From Candidatus Rhodoferax bjergmarkensis (GTDB lineage: Bacteria; Pseudomonadota; Gammaproteobacteria; Burkholderiales; Burkholderiaceae_C), in NCBI GenBank assembly GCA_016708345.1, contig JADJFX010000020.1, forward strand, positions 1 to 64,000: a DNA stretch of 64,000 nucleotides, read 5' to 3'. A program made the position numbers and the translations under genes. The first letter of the stretch is position 1. Each line of letters begins with the position of its first letter. Under the pieces are notes generated by a model. It was not told the origin of the DNA. It worked only from the letters and a program-made list of their open reading frames with translations, and did no database searches. Below, piece by piece: positions 7,885 through 15,952 of this stretch.

Positions 7885-8460
7885 GTGAGTATTGCCAGTT
7901 TCTTGTTTACGCCTAGCGTCCAAAAGGTGTTGGGCGCCACCTTACTTCACCCAGAACGCTCGTTCACGCTTCAAGAATTGTTGCGTGTTGCCTCCAGCGG
8001 ACGCGGTAACACGCAACTGCAGATTGACCGTCTCGTGGAAGCGGGGGTTCTCCAAGATGAACCGCGGCGAGGGCGTCAACGAAGTATTCGCGCAAACACT
8101 TCTTTTATTCTTTACTCAGAGCTCGCAAGTATCGCTCGCAAGTCCTTTGCACTGGCGGAGCCTCTCAAAGAAGCGCTCGCCCCATTTTCTCCGCAAGTAA
8201 CAGAAGCTTTCTTGTTCGGGTCGGTCGTGAAAGGGACTGACACGGAAAAAAGTGACGTGGACTTGATTGTCGTAGGAACCGCTTCGCTCCTGGAGATGAC
8301 CGAGGTAATGCACAAAGTCGAGCAAAGTCTGGGCAGGCCGATTCACTTTAGTTTGTACGAGCCTGCAGAATGGGCGACCCTCCTGCAGTCGGACCCCGTG
8401 GTTGCTCAGATTGCCAATGGGCCAAAAATAAGGATACTTCCCCATGTCCAGACCGAATGA
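7885..8460 (+). CDS. MNT-type nucleotidyltransferase antitoxin with winged-helix domain
   Basis: The N-terminal half (about residues 1-75) looks like a winged-helix DNA-binding domain, with RSFTLQELLRVASSGRGN followed by QIDRLVEAGVL and a basic wing. The C-terminal half is a minimal nucleotidyltransferase with FLFGSVVKGTD and SDVDLIVVG, the GS...DxD metal-binding core. In MNT-HEPN systems this enzyme neutralises the HEPN ribonuclease, in studied cases by AMPylation. GTG at 7885 is chosen as start because AGGGA lies six bases upstream. It overlaps the HEPN gene by 17 bp, so the two are co-translated. Confidence 0.85.
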   Translation: MSIASFLFTPSVQKVLGATLLHPERSFTLQELLRVASSGRGNTQLQIDRLVEAGVLQDEPRRGRQRSIRANTSFILYSELASIARKSFALAEPLKEALAPFSPQVTEAFLFGSVVKGTDTEKSDVDLIVVGTASLLEMTEVMHKVEQSLGRPIHFSLYEPAEWATLLQSDPVVAQIANGPKIRILPHVQTE

Positions 8461-8896
8461 ATACGACAACCTCATAAAGAGCAAAGCCTTTGAGTCGGTC
8501 GCACCGACAACAGGCGCAGTGGACGGCTTTCTGCGGAACGCAGCCGACTATCTCGCTGCGGCAAAGGCGCTCGACCAGGCAAAGCACTTACAGGTGTTCA
8601 CAATGGCTTATGAGGGCTACTTTCAAATTGTTCAGGCGGTGCTTGAGTTCTTCGAAGTCCGCACCAAAGACGCAGGCCGCAACCTAGCTATCCAGCGCGT
8701 GTCTACGGACCTGAAGGTCGATATGAAAGAATTCGCGTTTATAACAAGGGCGCACGAACGTCGAAACGGCACGTCCTATTCTTCGCCATTCCCTCCTGTG
8801 TCGAAGGCTGAGGCCCTGACCATGGTTGCTATCCTCGAAAAGTATCTGCCCCAAGCCAACACCCTCACAGGTAATGCGCCGACAACTAATGCCTAA
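8444..8896 (+). CDS. HEPN-domain toxin
   Basis: The 150-aa all-helical protein follows and overlaps the nucleotidyltransferase gene. It contains RAHERRNGTSY at about residues 102-112, a HEPN-type RNxxxY/H ribonuclease motif with tyrosine in the last position. HEPN toxins of such pairs cleave RNA, often at tRNA ends or anticodons. The middle (QVFTMAYEGYFQIVQAVLEFF) is typical of the dimer helices. Given the many tRNA genes and the RtcB ligase in this window, tRNA is an attractive target, but that is inference. Confidence 0.8.
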   Translation: MSRPNEYDNLIKSKAFESVAPTTGAVDGFLRNAADYLAAAKALDQAKHLQVFTMAYEGYFQIVQAVLEFFEVRTKDAGRNLAIQRVSTDLKVDMKEFAFITRAHERRNGTSYSSPFPPVSKAEALTMVAILEKYLPQANTLTGNAPTTNA

Positions 8897-8991
8897 GCAT
8901 TGGCGGCCGGGGTTTTGGTTTGGTCAACAACGTAATAAGCATCTCTTAACCGACTGTTAAGAGAGGGTTTAAATCAAGGCCAAAAGAGCCG

Positions 8992-9018
8992 TAAACAACT
9001 CCTTAATGGAACGGCTAG
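8992..9018. repeat. Right terminal inverted repeat of the MNT-HEPN element
   Basis: Reverse complement begins CTAGCCGTTCCATTAAGGAG; followed by the second target-duplication copy at 9019-9027. Confidence 0.8.
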
Positions 9019-9404
9019 CTGAATGGTGGGCAACACAGCCCGAGGCCTGGGCCGCATGCAGGTAGAACCTTTTGACGCCCTCGGTTGGGATGAGTGACTA
9101 CGTCAAATGGATTAGGATGCTCCCAGGAAAACCTGTATTCGTCGCCTATCCCGCTGGATTCGATTTTTTGTTCGTCTATTGGTACCTCATACGCTTTGCA
9201 GGTGAAAGCCCATTTAGCCACTCAGCCCTCGACGTGAAGTCATTCGCCATGGCAATGCTGAAAAGCGAGTATCGCAACAGCACCAAACAAAACATGCCAA
9301 AGCACTGGTTTGACGAACTGCCGCACAATCACATCGCACTCGACGACGCAATCGAACAGGGCGCACTGTTCTGCAATATGCTCGCCGAAAACAGAAGCAA
9401 GTAG
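9019..9404 (+). pseudogene. DEDD 3'-5' exonuclease, 3' fragment with nonsense codon
   Basis: After the element the exonuclease frame resumes with WWATQPEAWAACR, then meets TAG at 9063-9065, then continues NLLTPSVGMSDYVKWI and KPVFVAYPAGFDFLFVYWYL, the ExoII region. ALDDAIEQGALFCNML near the end is ExoIII. Sense continues to TAG at 9402-9404. The gene therefore has two lesions, insertion and nonsense. Its end faces a truncated metallophosphoesterase gene on the other strand. Confidence 0.8.
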
Positions 9405-9539
9405 GAACTCAACCCACAGTCCTGATTGGGCGCCAAGGAGCCGGTGATGAAGACAGGCAGGCAGCTGCTTCCTAGTGGCGAAAGGATTCGCTGATCTAAA
9501 TGTGTTTACGACTTTAGGATGTTCTGTTGTCGAATAGAT

Positions 9540-9749
9540 ACGGTGATCGTGATCGGCCTCAGAGTCGGTGTCGTGGTTTCCATGGAAGAACCAGATTTCA
9601 GGGCTGGTCAGGATCGGGGCCAGTTCAATTTCTAGTGGCCGTTGCGCTTGCAAGTCGCCCAGCAGGATGACCGCTGCGGGCCGGTGCTCCTGGACAGCCT
9701 CGATGATGTGGCCGAATTGACCATGCGGGTCGCCGCAAAAAAGGATCAT
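9540..9749 (-). pseudogene. Metallophosphoesterase, N-terminal fragment
   Basis: ATG at 9749 overlaps the stop of the upstream exonuclease gene (ATGA). The protein starts MILFCGDPHGQFGHI, then VILLGDLQAQRP and FFHGNHDTDSEAD, which are the GDxHG, GD and GNHD metal-binding motifs of calcineurin-like phosphoesterases. After about residue 70 homology ends and the frame runs on antisense to the exonuclease 3' fragment. The C-terminal histidines are absent, so the gene is truncated. Confidence 0.75.
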
Positions 9750-10255
9750 CGAATTTTCCAAATGGGTTCCATGAATTCGCGCCAAGCGCGATACCCGGCC
9801 ATGAGTGCCCTTGCGTCAGCAAGTGAGTGGTGCGGGGGCCAGTCGTCGGAATAGACTTGATTTAGCGCCTGCTCGAACATTGGGTGCGTGATGGTATGGC
9901 TATCCAAAAACAAGGGCGTGGCGAAGTCGCCGGGGGGCTTGCTGTGCGGTCGGCCAAGCATGGCGACGGCGAGCAAGTGCCAATCGGTGGCGAAGTCATA
10001 GATGATGATTGCGGGCTCCGGCAATTCTTTGACCCATGCGCGCACGCGCTCAGTGAGTTCCTTGTTGGTGCAGTCAGCACCCGGCACACGGCCCAGCAAT
10101 GGCAGCACGGTTTCTCGCACGAAATCGGTACAGCGTGTTGCGGTGTAGTCGGTGCGTTCAGCGTAGAACTCGCGGCCATCTTCGGCCACTAGCGCGAGGC
10201 TGATGAGGTCGGGGCGGGTGAAGTCTGAAAATTCGGTGTCAAGAAAAACTAGCAT
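9746..10255 (-). CDS. Rv2179c-like 3'-5' exoribonuclease
   Basis: The 169-aa protein starts MLVFLDTEFSDF, the DxE of a DEDD exonuclease, has a middle aspartate in YDFATDWHLL (about residue 88) and ends with HHSLADARAL, the HxxxD of the DEDDh class. This matches the Rv2179c-like exoribonuclease family, small enzymes that trim 3' overhangs of RNA. It is one of three paralogues in this operon. It is separated from the preceding gene by one base and overlaps the next by four, so translation is coupled. All catalytic acidic residues are present. Confidence 0.8.
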   Translation of the reverse strand: MLVFLDTEFSDFTRPDLISLALVAEDGREFYAERTDYTATRCTDFVRETVLPLLGRVPGADCTNKELTERVRAWVKELPEPAIIIYDFATDWHLLAVAMLGRPHSKPPGDFATPLFLDSHTITHPMFEQALNQVYSDDWPPHHSLADARALMAGYRAWREFMEPIWKIR

Positions 10256-10799
10256 GGTTTGCCTTTGTGCGCCAGTGCCGCCGCCTTCACGTCGATGTAT
10301 GCAGCCCGCAGTGCCAGTGCGTCGGCCAGCGCGTGATGGGGTTTGAGCCCGCGTTTACTCAGTTCACTAAAACAAGCCTCTGCGCCCAGTTCTCCGGTGA
10401 TGGTGCCGGTGATAGGGTTGACGTTGACGGGTGACACGACTTCGCACACCTGGTCCCAAAGGCCCGCGTCCCGGATCACGTATTCCATCAGTTCGTAGTC
10501 CATGCCGTAGTCGAATGCGATTTCAATCTGCGTTCCTGTTTCTGCCGCCAGTGCCAGCAGCCATTCACCTGTGCGGCGTCCCATTTCCAATTCGGTGCCG
10601 GCCGCTCCTGGTACGAGTCCCCACATATCGAAAATGCCGCTTTGCACGAAGGCGCTGGATGCCTTGATGCGGGCTTTCCCGGTGTCGGTGGTGAGGTCCA
10701 TTCGGCGTAGAACTCCCGGCCATCGAGGGTGACGAGTCCGAGACTCAGCAACTCCGGGTTCAGGAGGTCGGTAAATTCGGTGTCGAGAAAAATCAGCAT
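10249..10799 (-). pseudogene. Second Rv2179c-like exoribonuclease, frameshifted
   Basis: The start MLIFLDTEFTDLLNPELLSLGL at 10799 is in one frame up to EFYAEW. The rest (KARIKASSAFVQSGIFDMWG, AFDYGMDYELMEYVI, and HHALADALALRAAY) is in another. The change of frame is near 10690-10705. With the shift repaired it would be a full exonuclease with motifs DxE, D and HxxxD. It may be a true pseudogene or a sequencing error. The neighbours on both sides are only one to three bases away. Confidence 0.75.
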
Positions 10800-10802
10800 G
10801 GC

Positions 10803-11342
10803 TCAAAATGTGTTTCCGCTGGTTTGCTGTGCGCCATTGGCGCGTTTGGTTTTGGTTCTTGCGCACGCATCGCAATAGGGCGAAAACCCAAGGTTAGGGC
10901 GGCGGTTTCCGGGCTCGCCGCATAGCGCACACGTTCTCAATGCCAGTTCCTCCGCCTGTGCGATAACGGACTGCATGGGCTGCGTGATCGGCACCGCCTC
11001 CACGGCCCTCCAGCCCAGCCGCAAGCCGCCAAACTTTTCTTTGATCTGCGTGCAGCCTGGTAGATCGTCCACAGCGGTGCCGGCCGTCACCATGGCGTTA
11101 AGCAGCACTTCGATTTTGGTGGCCGCATCGCGCACGATGTCATACCAACCTTGCCCGCACTCGATGCCCCAATAGTGGATTGGGGGATACCGTTTTTCTT
11201 GCACATGCGCCCCCAGTCCGAGTTCGGTCCTGATGGCTTGGATGTCGGGTGCCATTGCATCATCAGGATCGAAGTAGCCTTCTGTTTTAAGTCTAAAAAA
11301 CAGCGGCGCCGCGTCGTAAATTTGTTGTTCAGAGATTTGCAT
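10803..11342 (-). CDS. Unknown protein with C-terminal zinc ribbon
   Basis: I do not recognise this 179-aa protein. The N-terminal part is helical (SEQQIYDAAPLFFRL), the middle contains CTQIKEKFGGLRLGW, and the C-terminus has CALCGEPG ... YCDACAR, a likely four-cysteine zinc site at about residues 140-165. It lies between exonuclease genes with short gaps (3 and 22 bp), so it is probably expressed with them. A role in nucleic acid binding would fit the zinc ribbon but is a guess. Confidence 0.6.
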   Translation of the reverse strand: MQISEQQIYDAAPLFFRLKTEGYFDPDDAMAPDIQAIRTELGLGAHVQEKRYPPIHYWGIECGQGWYDIVRDAATKIEVLLNAMVTAGTAVDDLPGCTQIKEKFGGLRLGWRAVEAVPITQPMQSVIAQAEELALRTCALCGEPGNRRPNLGFSPYCDACARTKTKRANGAQQTSGNTF

Positions 11343-11364
11343 GTTGGCCCTTCATGTGTATGGT

Positions 11365-11859
11365 TCACCAGCCCAATCCGACCTTGCTGAACTCCGAATC
11401 CGGCCCGCCTTTGAAGGTGGCGCCATCAAGGTCGCCCTTCCCCACGGAAAGGAGGCTGCGCGGATCACGCAGTCCTGCCGCAACTTCCTCGGAGTCCTTG
11501 CGCTGACGGTCTTTGAGCATCTGCAAGCCGCCCAGGTCTTCCACCACGACTTGCCCCAACGCGAAGCCAACAAAGTCCGGGTCGTCGCACATCGCTGGCG
11601 GTGCAAGCCGCACCTCATGCATTTCCAAGATTTCCCGCTCGGACAAGTGCTGCGCGTTCGGTTCGTCGGCCAAAACGTCTTTCTCGGTGTTGACCTGGCC
11701 CATTAGCCAATCGAAATAGACTTTGCCGTCCAGCATTGCCCGTACGCGGGTTGGCCATCCCAGCATCCAGCGGTTGGCCACGGCCACGGTGTACCGGCCT
11801 TGCGAGGTGCTTTTTCCGGCCAATTCTTGGCCGTAGATTTCTTCGTCGTGTAGTTGCAT
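11365..11859 (-). CDS. Unknown protein in the exonuclease operon
   Basis: The 164-aa product starts MQLHDEEIYGQELAG, two bases after the upstream stop codon. It has a mixed sequence with RYTVAVANRWMLGWPTRV and an acidic stretch (LSEREILEMHEV). No family or catalytic motif is apparent to me. The tight packing in the operon is the main support that it is a gene. A longer start upstream (11895) would overlap the previous gene and is less likely. Confidence 0.55.
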   Translation of the reverse strand: MQLHDEEIYGQELAGKSTSQGRYTVAVANRWMLGWPTRVRAMLDGKVYFDWLMGQVNTEKDVLADEPNAQHLSEREILEMHEVRLAPPAMCDDPDFVGFALGQVVVEDLGGLQMLKDRQRKDSEEVAAGLRDPRSLLSVGKGDLDGATFKGGPDSEFSKVGLGW

Positions 11860-11861
11860 GA

Positions 11862-12407
11862 TCAAGACTTTCGTGAGTCCATCCAAGCCAGCCATCCCAG
11901 TCGGTAGGCTCTGGCGTCATGCAATTCATGGTGTTCGGGGTGCCCCTTGGCAAAATAGGCGGTCAACGTGTTGTTGTAAGTGGCGGTGTCGATCAGCGGG
12001 GCGAGGTCGTGGCGCTGCACTGCAAGGTTTGATGGGCGGTCGCACAGCAGTCTCAGCAGAAACCGCCAGTCGATTTCTGAGTCGCAGGCGGCTTGTACGC
12101 TGCGCGGGCGGGCGGCGAACCAGTCTTGCAGGGATGCCCGTGCGGCGTCACGGGACAGGCGTGGGCCGGTCAAGTTCGGCACAACATAGCGTTGCACCCA
12201 AGAATCGCAATCGGCCAGCGTCCAGCCGTCAAGCTCGGCGTACCAATCCCCGCTGCCGTCCTCGGCTACCAATGCCAGCGATAGCAGCTTGCGGGCTGGG
12301 GCCGGGTGCGATACGCCGGTGTATTCGGTATCGAGGAAAACTGGCACGACACTTCGCCATCGCAGCGCAAGCGGTCCTTCGGAGGCGTGGCCCAGTGGCA
12401 ACCTCAT
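11862..12407 (-). CDS. Third Rv2179c-like exoribonuclease
   Basis: The protein carries VPVFLDTEYTGVS (DxE), an SEIDWRFLLRLL segment with the middle aspartate, and HHELHDARAYR (HxxxD), so the DEDDh set is complete. The ATG at 12407 overlaps the upstream stop (TGATG) and adds about 20 residues before the domain; GTG at 12347 would start directly at the domain, as in the paralogues. Which one is used is open. It is more diverged from the other two than they are from each other. Confidence 0.75.
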   Translation of the reverse strand: MRLPLGHASEGPLALRWRSVVPVFLDTEYTGVSHPAPARKLLSLALVAEDGSGDWYAELDGWTLADCDSWVQRYVVPNLTGPRLSRDAARASLQDWFAARPRSVQAACDSEIDWRFLLRLLCDRPSNLAVQRHDLAPLIDTATYNNTLTAYFAKGHPEHHELHDARAYRLGWLAWMDSRKS

Positions 12408-13204
12408 CACACCTCCAAAATCATGTCCAATTGGAATTCACCATTTTCAAATTGAATGTGGTCGCTAGTTGTCACCCACCCTCGATTCAAGATATATCCC
12501 GCAGGATTTGCAACGACGCGGCAACGTCCCACGGTGTAGTCAAATGAATCATGTACATGCCCGTGCAGCCACAGGCCGGGCGCATTCTCTGACAGTAGGA
12601 TTTCGGATAGGTCACTGACAAAACCTGCGTTGATTTCACTACCCGCGTAGCGTGGATGAGTCGATAACGGATGCGGCCCATGGTGAGTTACGACGACTGT
12701 CTTTCCCGACCATGGTTTGGTCAACTCGTCCTCTAACCACTTGCGCGCTTTGATGTGCCGATCTAACGCTTCCTGTGCTGTAAAAAGATACCTCCCTGTT
12801 CTGATTAACCTGTGGTCATTGATCGCCGACTCAAGACGTCGCATTTGCTGCTCTTGCGTCATGTCACAGCGCAATTTGTAGTCTGTCCAAAGCGTCGTAC
12901 CCAAGAACCGCACATTTTCGATCTCCACAGAGGTGTTTTCAAGAAAGTGCATGTTCTCGACGCAAGCGTTTTGCATCTTGACACGTTCTTCTTCGATGTG
13001 GTGGTGGTAAAACTCGTGGTTGCCAGCTACAAAGACCACCGGAACCGGCCAGTCTTCGAAAATGAACATTGGAATATCGCCATCGCCGATGTCCCCAGCC
13101 AACACCAAGACGTCAGCTTCCGGGTGTGGCTTGATAAGCCGTTCACGTGGCCACTTGCGCTCAAGAAACTCGAGATGCAGGTCGGATGCGAGTTGGATTT
13201 TCAT
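12407..13204 (-). CDS. Calcineurin-like metallophosphoesterase
   Basis: This complete 265-aa enzyme has all five motif blocks: SDLHLEF (residues 7-13), LAGDIGDGD, AGNHEFY, VVTHHGPHP and LHGHVHDSFDY. These bind two metal ions in phosphodiesterases and phosphatases. The substrate cannot be read from sequence; in this operon, with three exoribonucleases, an RNA end or a nucleotide is plausible. The start at 13204 is followed by a good fold start (MKIQLASDLH). The gene precedes the third exonuclease with overlapping codons. Confidence 0.8.
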   Translation of the reverse strand: MKIQLASDLHLEFLERKWPRERLIKPHPEADVLVLAGDIGDGDIPMFIFEDWPVPVVFVAGNHEFYHHHIEEERVKMQNACVENMHFLENTSVEIENVRFLGTTLWTDYKLRCDMTQEQQMRRLESAINDHRLIRTGRYLFTAQEALDRHIKARKWLEDELTKPWSGKTVVVTHHGPHPLSTHPRYAGSEINAGFVSDLSEILLSENAPGLWLHGHVHDSFDYTVGRCRVVANPAGYILNRGWVTTSDHIQFENGEFQLDMILEV

Positions 13205-13225
13205 AGTCTTCGTGGCGAAGGTAAG

Positions 13226-13417
13226 TCAAAGTTGCCGGCAGTGCAATACGTAAACAGTGTTCTTTGTGCAGACCTGACCATGTCGTCGCCAGGCATCAAA
13301 AATGTTGCCAGAGAAGCGTAGTAGTGCTTCCAAACAGCAGTTGCAAGGGCCAGTTAACGTCTGGACTGGCATCCCTTCCAGCGCCCGCACTCGAAGTTTG
13401 AAGCGCGTCTTGTCCAT
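13226..13417 (-). CDS. Small unknown protein
   Basis: A 63-aa frame that fits between two genes with gaps of 8 and 21 bp on the same strand. The protein is basic at the start (MDKTRFKLRVRALEG) and has CNCC in the middle. No family is recognised. The C-terminal part looks less protein-like, so it may be shortened. Confidence 0.4.
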   Translation of the reverse strand: MDKTRFKLRVRALEGMPVQTLTGPCNCCLEALLRFSGNIFDAWRRHGQVCTKNTVYVLHCRQL

Positions 13418-13425
13418 GGGTGTTT

Positions 13426-13848
13426 TTACTTGAATTCCACCAAGGTCTCTGTAGGGCCAACATCCTTTTTTACCAGGTCAAACGGGGACTCGCAGTAATG
13501 GACTCCATCCTTGCCCGTCAAAATCAACTGAAATTTTGTGCAGTCATCTTTGCGATTTTCCCGACAAATTCGTTTGATAGGCACAAATAGCCAGTTCCGG
13601 CTGCTGGACATGACTGGCGGCACCACCAAATTAAGTGCGACTCCCTCAATGCCAGTCAACCGTGTGTCAATGAATGCTACGACATCTCTTAGGCAAGAGA
13701 AAAAGAATGTTCTGAAAAGCTTCTCTTCTTTGTGAGCGCACTCAATCAAAAACCATGGCAAGTTCAGACTCAGTTCCACTGCGCTCCACTCTGCTGAGTG
13801 TTCGTCGAAGCTACAAGGATATTTAAAAATTTCATTTGTCGAAAACAT
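13426..13848 (-). CDS. Unknown protein at the head of the exonuclease operon
   Basis: About 140 aa from the ATG at 13848 (MFSTNEIFKYPCSFD), which has AGGAAGTGCT upstream; an earlier in-frame start at 13893 has no good ribosome site. The product has a mixed alpha/beta look with LNLPWFLIECAHKEEKLFR and RNWLFVPIKRICREN. I recognise no family. It is the first gene of the minus-strand operon and is divergent from the XRE regulator at 13921. Confidence 0.55.
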   Translation of the reverse strand: MFSTNEIFKYPCSFDEHSAEWSAVELSLNLPWFLIECAHKEEKLFRTFFFSCLRDVVAFIDTRLTGIEGVALNLVVPPVMSSSRNWLFVPIKRICRENRKDDCTKFQLILTGKDGVHYCESPFDLVKKDVGPTETLVEFK

Positions 13849-13920
13849 AGCACTTCCTTTCACTATATTGTGACTTAAAAGCGGCTGACTCAAAAGCTAC
13901 AAGTAAAGAGACTTCAGCAT

Positions 13921-14226
13921 GTGGTCTCAAACTTAATCAATTCATCATTCAACTGTTCAAACGCCAGAGGTGTGCTAGCCGCAAATGTCGTTTCGTTACG
14001 GCATTCAAAGGGATGGTCGCAGGAATCGCTTGCCTTTGAAGCAGGGCTCCATCGGACCTTTATCGCCCATGTGGAGAGGCAGGCACGCAACATTTCACTT
14101 GACAACCTCGAACGAATCGCGATGGCGCTTGGCGTTGATGCCTATGAGTTATTGATGCAGCCATCAGCAGCATCGCCTGAAACATTGGCAAGTCCGCCTC
14201 CATCCATCACAGGGACTCAAGAATGA
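13921..14226 (+). CDS. XRE-family regulator
   Basis: A 101-aa protein with a classical Cro/C1 helix-turn-helix: NVVSLRHSKGWSQESLAFEAGL then FIAHVERQARNISLDNLERIA, residues 22-66, and a variable tail. It is divergent from the exonuclease operon across 70 bp and may control it. The frame opens with GTG 13921; a later GTG at 13969 would start right at the domain. An ATG at 13919 is out of frame. Confidence 0.75.
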   Translation: MVSNLINSSFNCSNARGVLAANVVSLRHSKGWSQESLAFEAGLHRTFIAHVERQARNISLDNLERIAMALGVDAYELLMQPSAASPETLASPPPSITGTQE

Positions 14227-14320
14227 CACAGAAGCAAGTCTATAAAACTAGGTGTATCTGCTACAGATACGTCACCGATCCCGCTTGTTCAACTGTGGGT
14301 GGAGAGTCTTCGCGCATGTC

Positions 14321-14545
14321 TCACAACAACTTAAAGGTACCGGTGATCGCATCGACCTGCTGAGAATCTGCCGGACCAATGGCCACAGCTGTAAAGGTTG
14401 GGATACCACCAAACTCTGTGTGACCCATGTCCTGAACGAGCGAACACCGCAGTCCGGCCGCAAGGGCCTTCGAATGAGTATCAAGAAGCTCTGCTTCCGA
14501 TCCAACGCCGACACAGATCTTGCGGTAGTCACCATGTCGATTCAC
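14321..14545 (-). pseudogene. Pth2-type peptidyl-tRNA hydrolase, truncated
   Basis: The frame reads RKICVGVGSEAELLDTHSKA, AAGLRCSLVQDMGHTEFGG and TAVAIGPADSQQVDAITG, which follow the C-terminal two-thirds of the Pth2 (archaeal/eukaryotic-type) peptidyl-tRNA hydrolase. Pth2 proteins are normally about 115-120 aa; only 74 remain here, and the N-terminal beta strand with the catalytic lysine and the AQxxHA-type region is not found upstream in any frame. It is therefore probably a remnant. Pth2 releases tRNA from stalled peptidyl-tRNA, so it fits the tRNA theme of the window. Confidence 0.6.
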
Positions 14546-14761
14546 GGTGGCGGGTCTTTGGAGAGATGGTTTTGCGGCGGTGTAACAACCATCCTATCAA
14601 TCCACTGGTCAGCCACATCTTTTTACCTTCAAATTCAAGTCTTTACGCTCGTGACTTCAAGGTCATGCACCTTATGTAAGTACCATTCGACTTAACAGTT
14701 GATGGAGGGGGATGATCACAAATTACTTGAGTGTATCTGTCTGATACGAATGGAGTACATG

Positions 14762-14998
14762 ATGACAACGGCTAAAGACAAACTTAATCCAAAGCATTCC
14801 CACGCGGCACTGGCACTGATGGAAGTCACCGAGGCCGCGGAAAAGGTTCTGGGCTCAAGGCTCGCTGCGAAACAGTGGTTAACTAGACCAGCAATCGCTC
14901 TTGACCGCAAGCGCCCCATTGACTTACTCACTAGCACAGCTGGTATTCAGGCCGTTAAGGATCTTCTTACCCGCATCGAGCACGGGGTTTACTCTTGA
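14762..14998 (+). CDS. MbcA/ParS/Xre-type antitoxin C-terminal domain protein
   Basis: The 78-aa product has AAEKVLGSRLAAKQWLTRPA then DRKRPIDLLTSTAGIQAVKD LL, the toxin-binding domain of MbcA/ParS/Xre antitoxins that pair with RES-domain toxins. The usual N-terminal helix-turn-helix is missing. No RES toxin can be found downstream, where the sequence has stops in all frames. It is therefore an orphan or the remains of a pair. The start at 14762 has GGAG six bases upstream. Confidence 0.65.
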   Translation: MTTAKDKLNPKHSHAALALMEVTEAAEKVLGSRLAAKQWLTRPAIALDRKRPIDLLTSTAGIQAVKDLLTRIEHGVYS

Positions 14999-15743
14999 GA
15001 AAGTGACTTTTATGCCACTTCTAACACCTTGATTCGACGCCAAATTGCATTCACCAGCGCGTGAGAGCTGGTATCTCTTGATTTTGAATGATTGGTACCG
15101 GGAAATCTGGTTGACTGCTTCTTGCCTTGAAACGTCGGCGAACATGTCCAACCAGCCCAGATCACAAAGTAGAGATTTGTGAGACAAAAGTGGCAGGCAG
15201 TTCGTAACTTCAATTTGCTCGTCTCCTTTGGAGCAACCCAGCGCGCCGCAGCCCGCCCATTTTGTGTGGAGGAACATTTGAGCTAAGCTTGCACTCGCAC
15301 GCCAAAACCGGTAATTCATTGGTGCCTTGAGTGCCCGATTTGGAGCATGGTTTGGGGCTGATTGCGAGCATTACATTGGTGGAGCTAACGCTACCCCGTT
15401 CGAAAGATTGCCATATTTTCGCCAGCCCTGCGTGCACTTTTTACTGAGCGGTCAGAGGCTGCTGCATTCACTTCTTACTTTTAGGTCTGCGTAACTTATT
15501 GATTTCATTACCCTGATGTTTCTCGAAAGAAAATTCAGAACTTAAGGCTGCGCTACCAATTTCCTACGCGAGCTGACCATCACCGCGCACGCCTTTAGGC
15601 GGCTCAAAGCGCAGGATTTCAATGACACTAGATGGATAACTACCAAAGCGCTCTTCCGTCTAGTATTGAAGCACTAGATTAGCGGTTTTGCCCAGTATTC
15701 ACGCCGAATTGGGATACTCGTATAGTGTTTCGTTCCGTATAAT
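14999..15743. other. Stretch without a supportable gene
   Basis: All frames are broken by stops. A protein-like trace such as PLLTPLIRRQIAFTSA follows the antitoxin and could be a decayed RES toxin, but I cannot confirm it. Confidence 0.5.
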
Positions 15744-15941
15744 TTATGAAACCATGGCCAAGGACGAAGCGCCTGGGCGGTGGCGTGTCAAGTAATGCGG
15801 CGAATTGGCCATTTGATAGGCGTCATCGGTCGCATACAGCACAATGGTCGCCGACGCTGGGAGAATCGCCCCTGCGAACACTAGGGCGAGAATTCCTTGG
15901 CGAATCCAGAGGCTAGTTTTAAGAATCGCTGATTTGGCCAT
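15744..15941 (-). CDS. Small exported protein
   Basis: The 65-aa product starts MAKSAILKTSLWIRQGILAL and continues VFAGAILPASATIVLY, a lysine-containing N-region, a hydrophobic core and a signal peptidase I type site (ASA). The mature part is short (TDDAYQMANSPHYLT). The function is unknown. It starts in an overlap with the stop of the upstream minus-strand frame at 15953, so the two may be co-translated. Confidence 0.4.
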   Translation of the reverse strand: MAKSAILKTSLWIRQGILALVFAGAILPASATIVLYATDDAYQMANSPHYLTRHRPGASSLAMVS

Positions 15942-15952
15942 TTTTGCCTCCA

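Larger units (their letters stand above)
7592..9018. mobile_element. TIR-bounded element carrying an MNT-HEPN pair
   Basis: The ends are inverted repeats of about 26 bp (CTAGCCGTTCCA then AAGGAGTTGTT on each side, two mismatches plus one) and the flanks are a 9-bp direct repeat. The only genes inside are a nucleotidyltransferase and a HEPN protein; there is no transposase. This is the layout of a non-autonomous transposable element with a toxin-antitoxin passenger. The excised junction restores the reading frame of the exonuclease, which supports true transposition. Confidence 0.85.

Noticed and set aside
9063..9065. In-frame TAG codons at 9063, 22555 and 38944 as a sign of amber recoding with a suppressor tRNA
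   Set aside because: No tRNA with a CTA anticodon is present in either array, TAG serves as a normal stop in intact genes here, and two of the three genes carry further damage.
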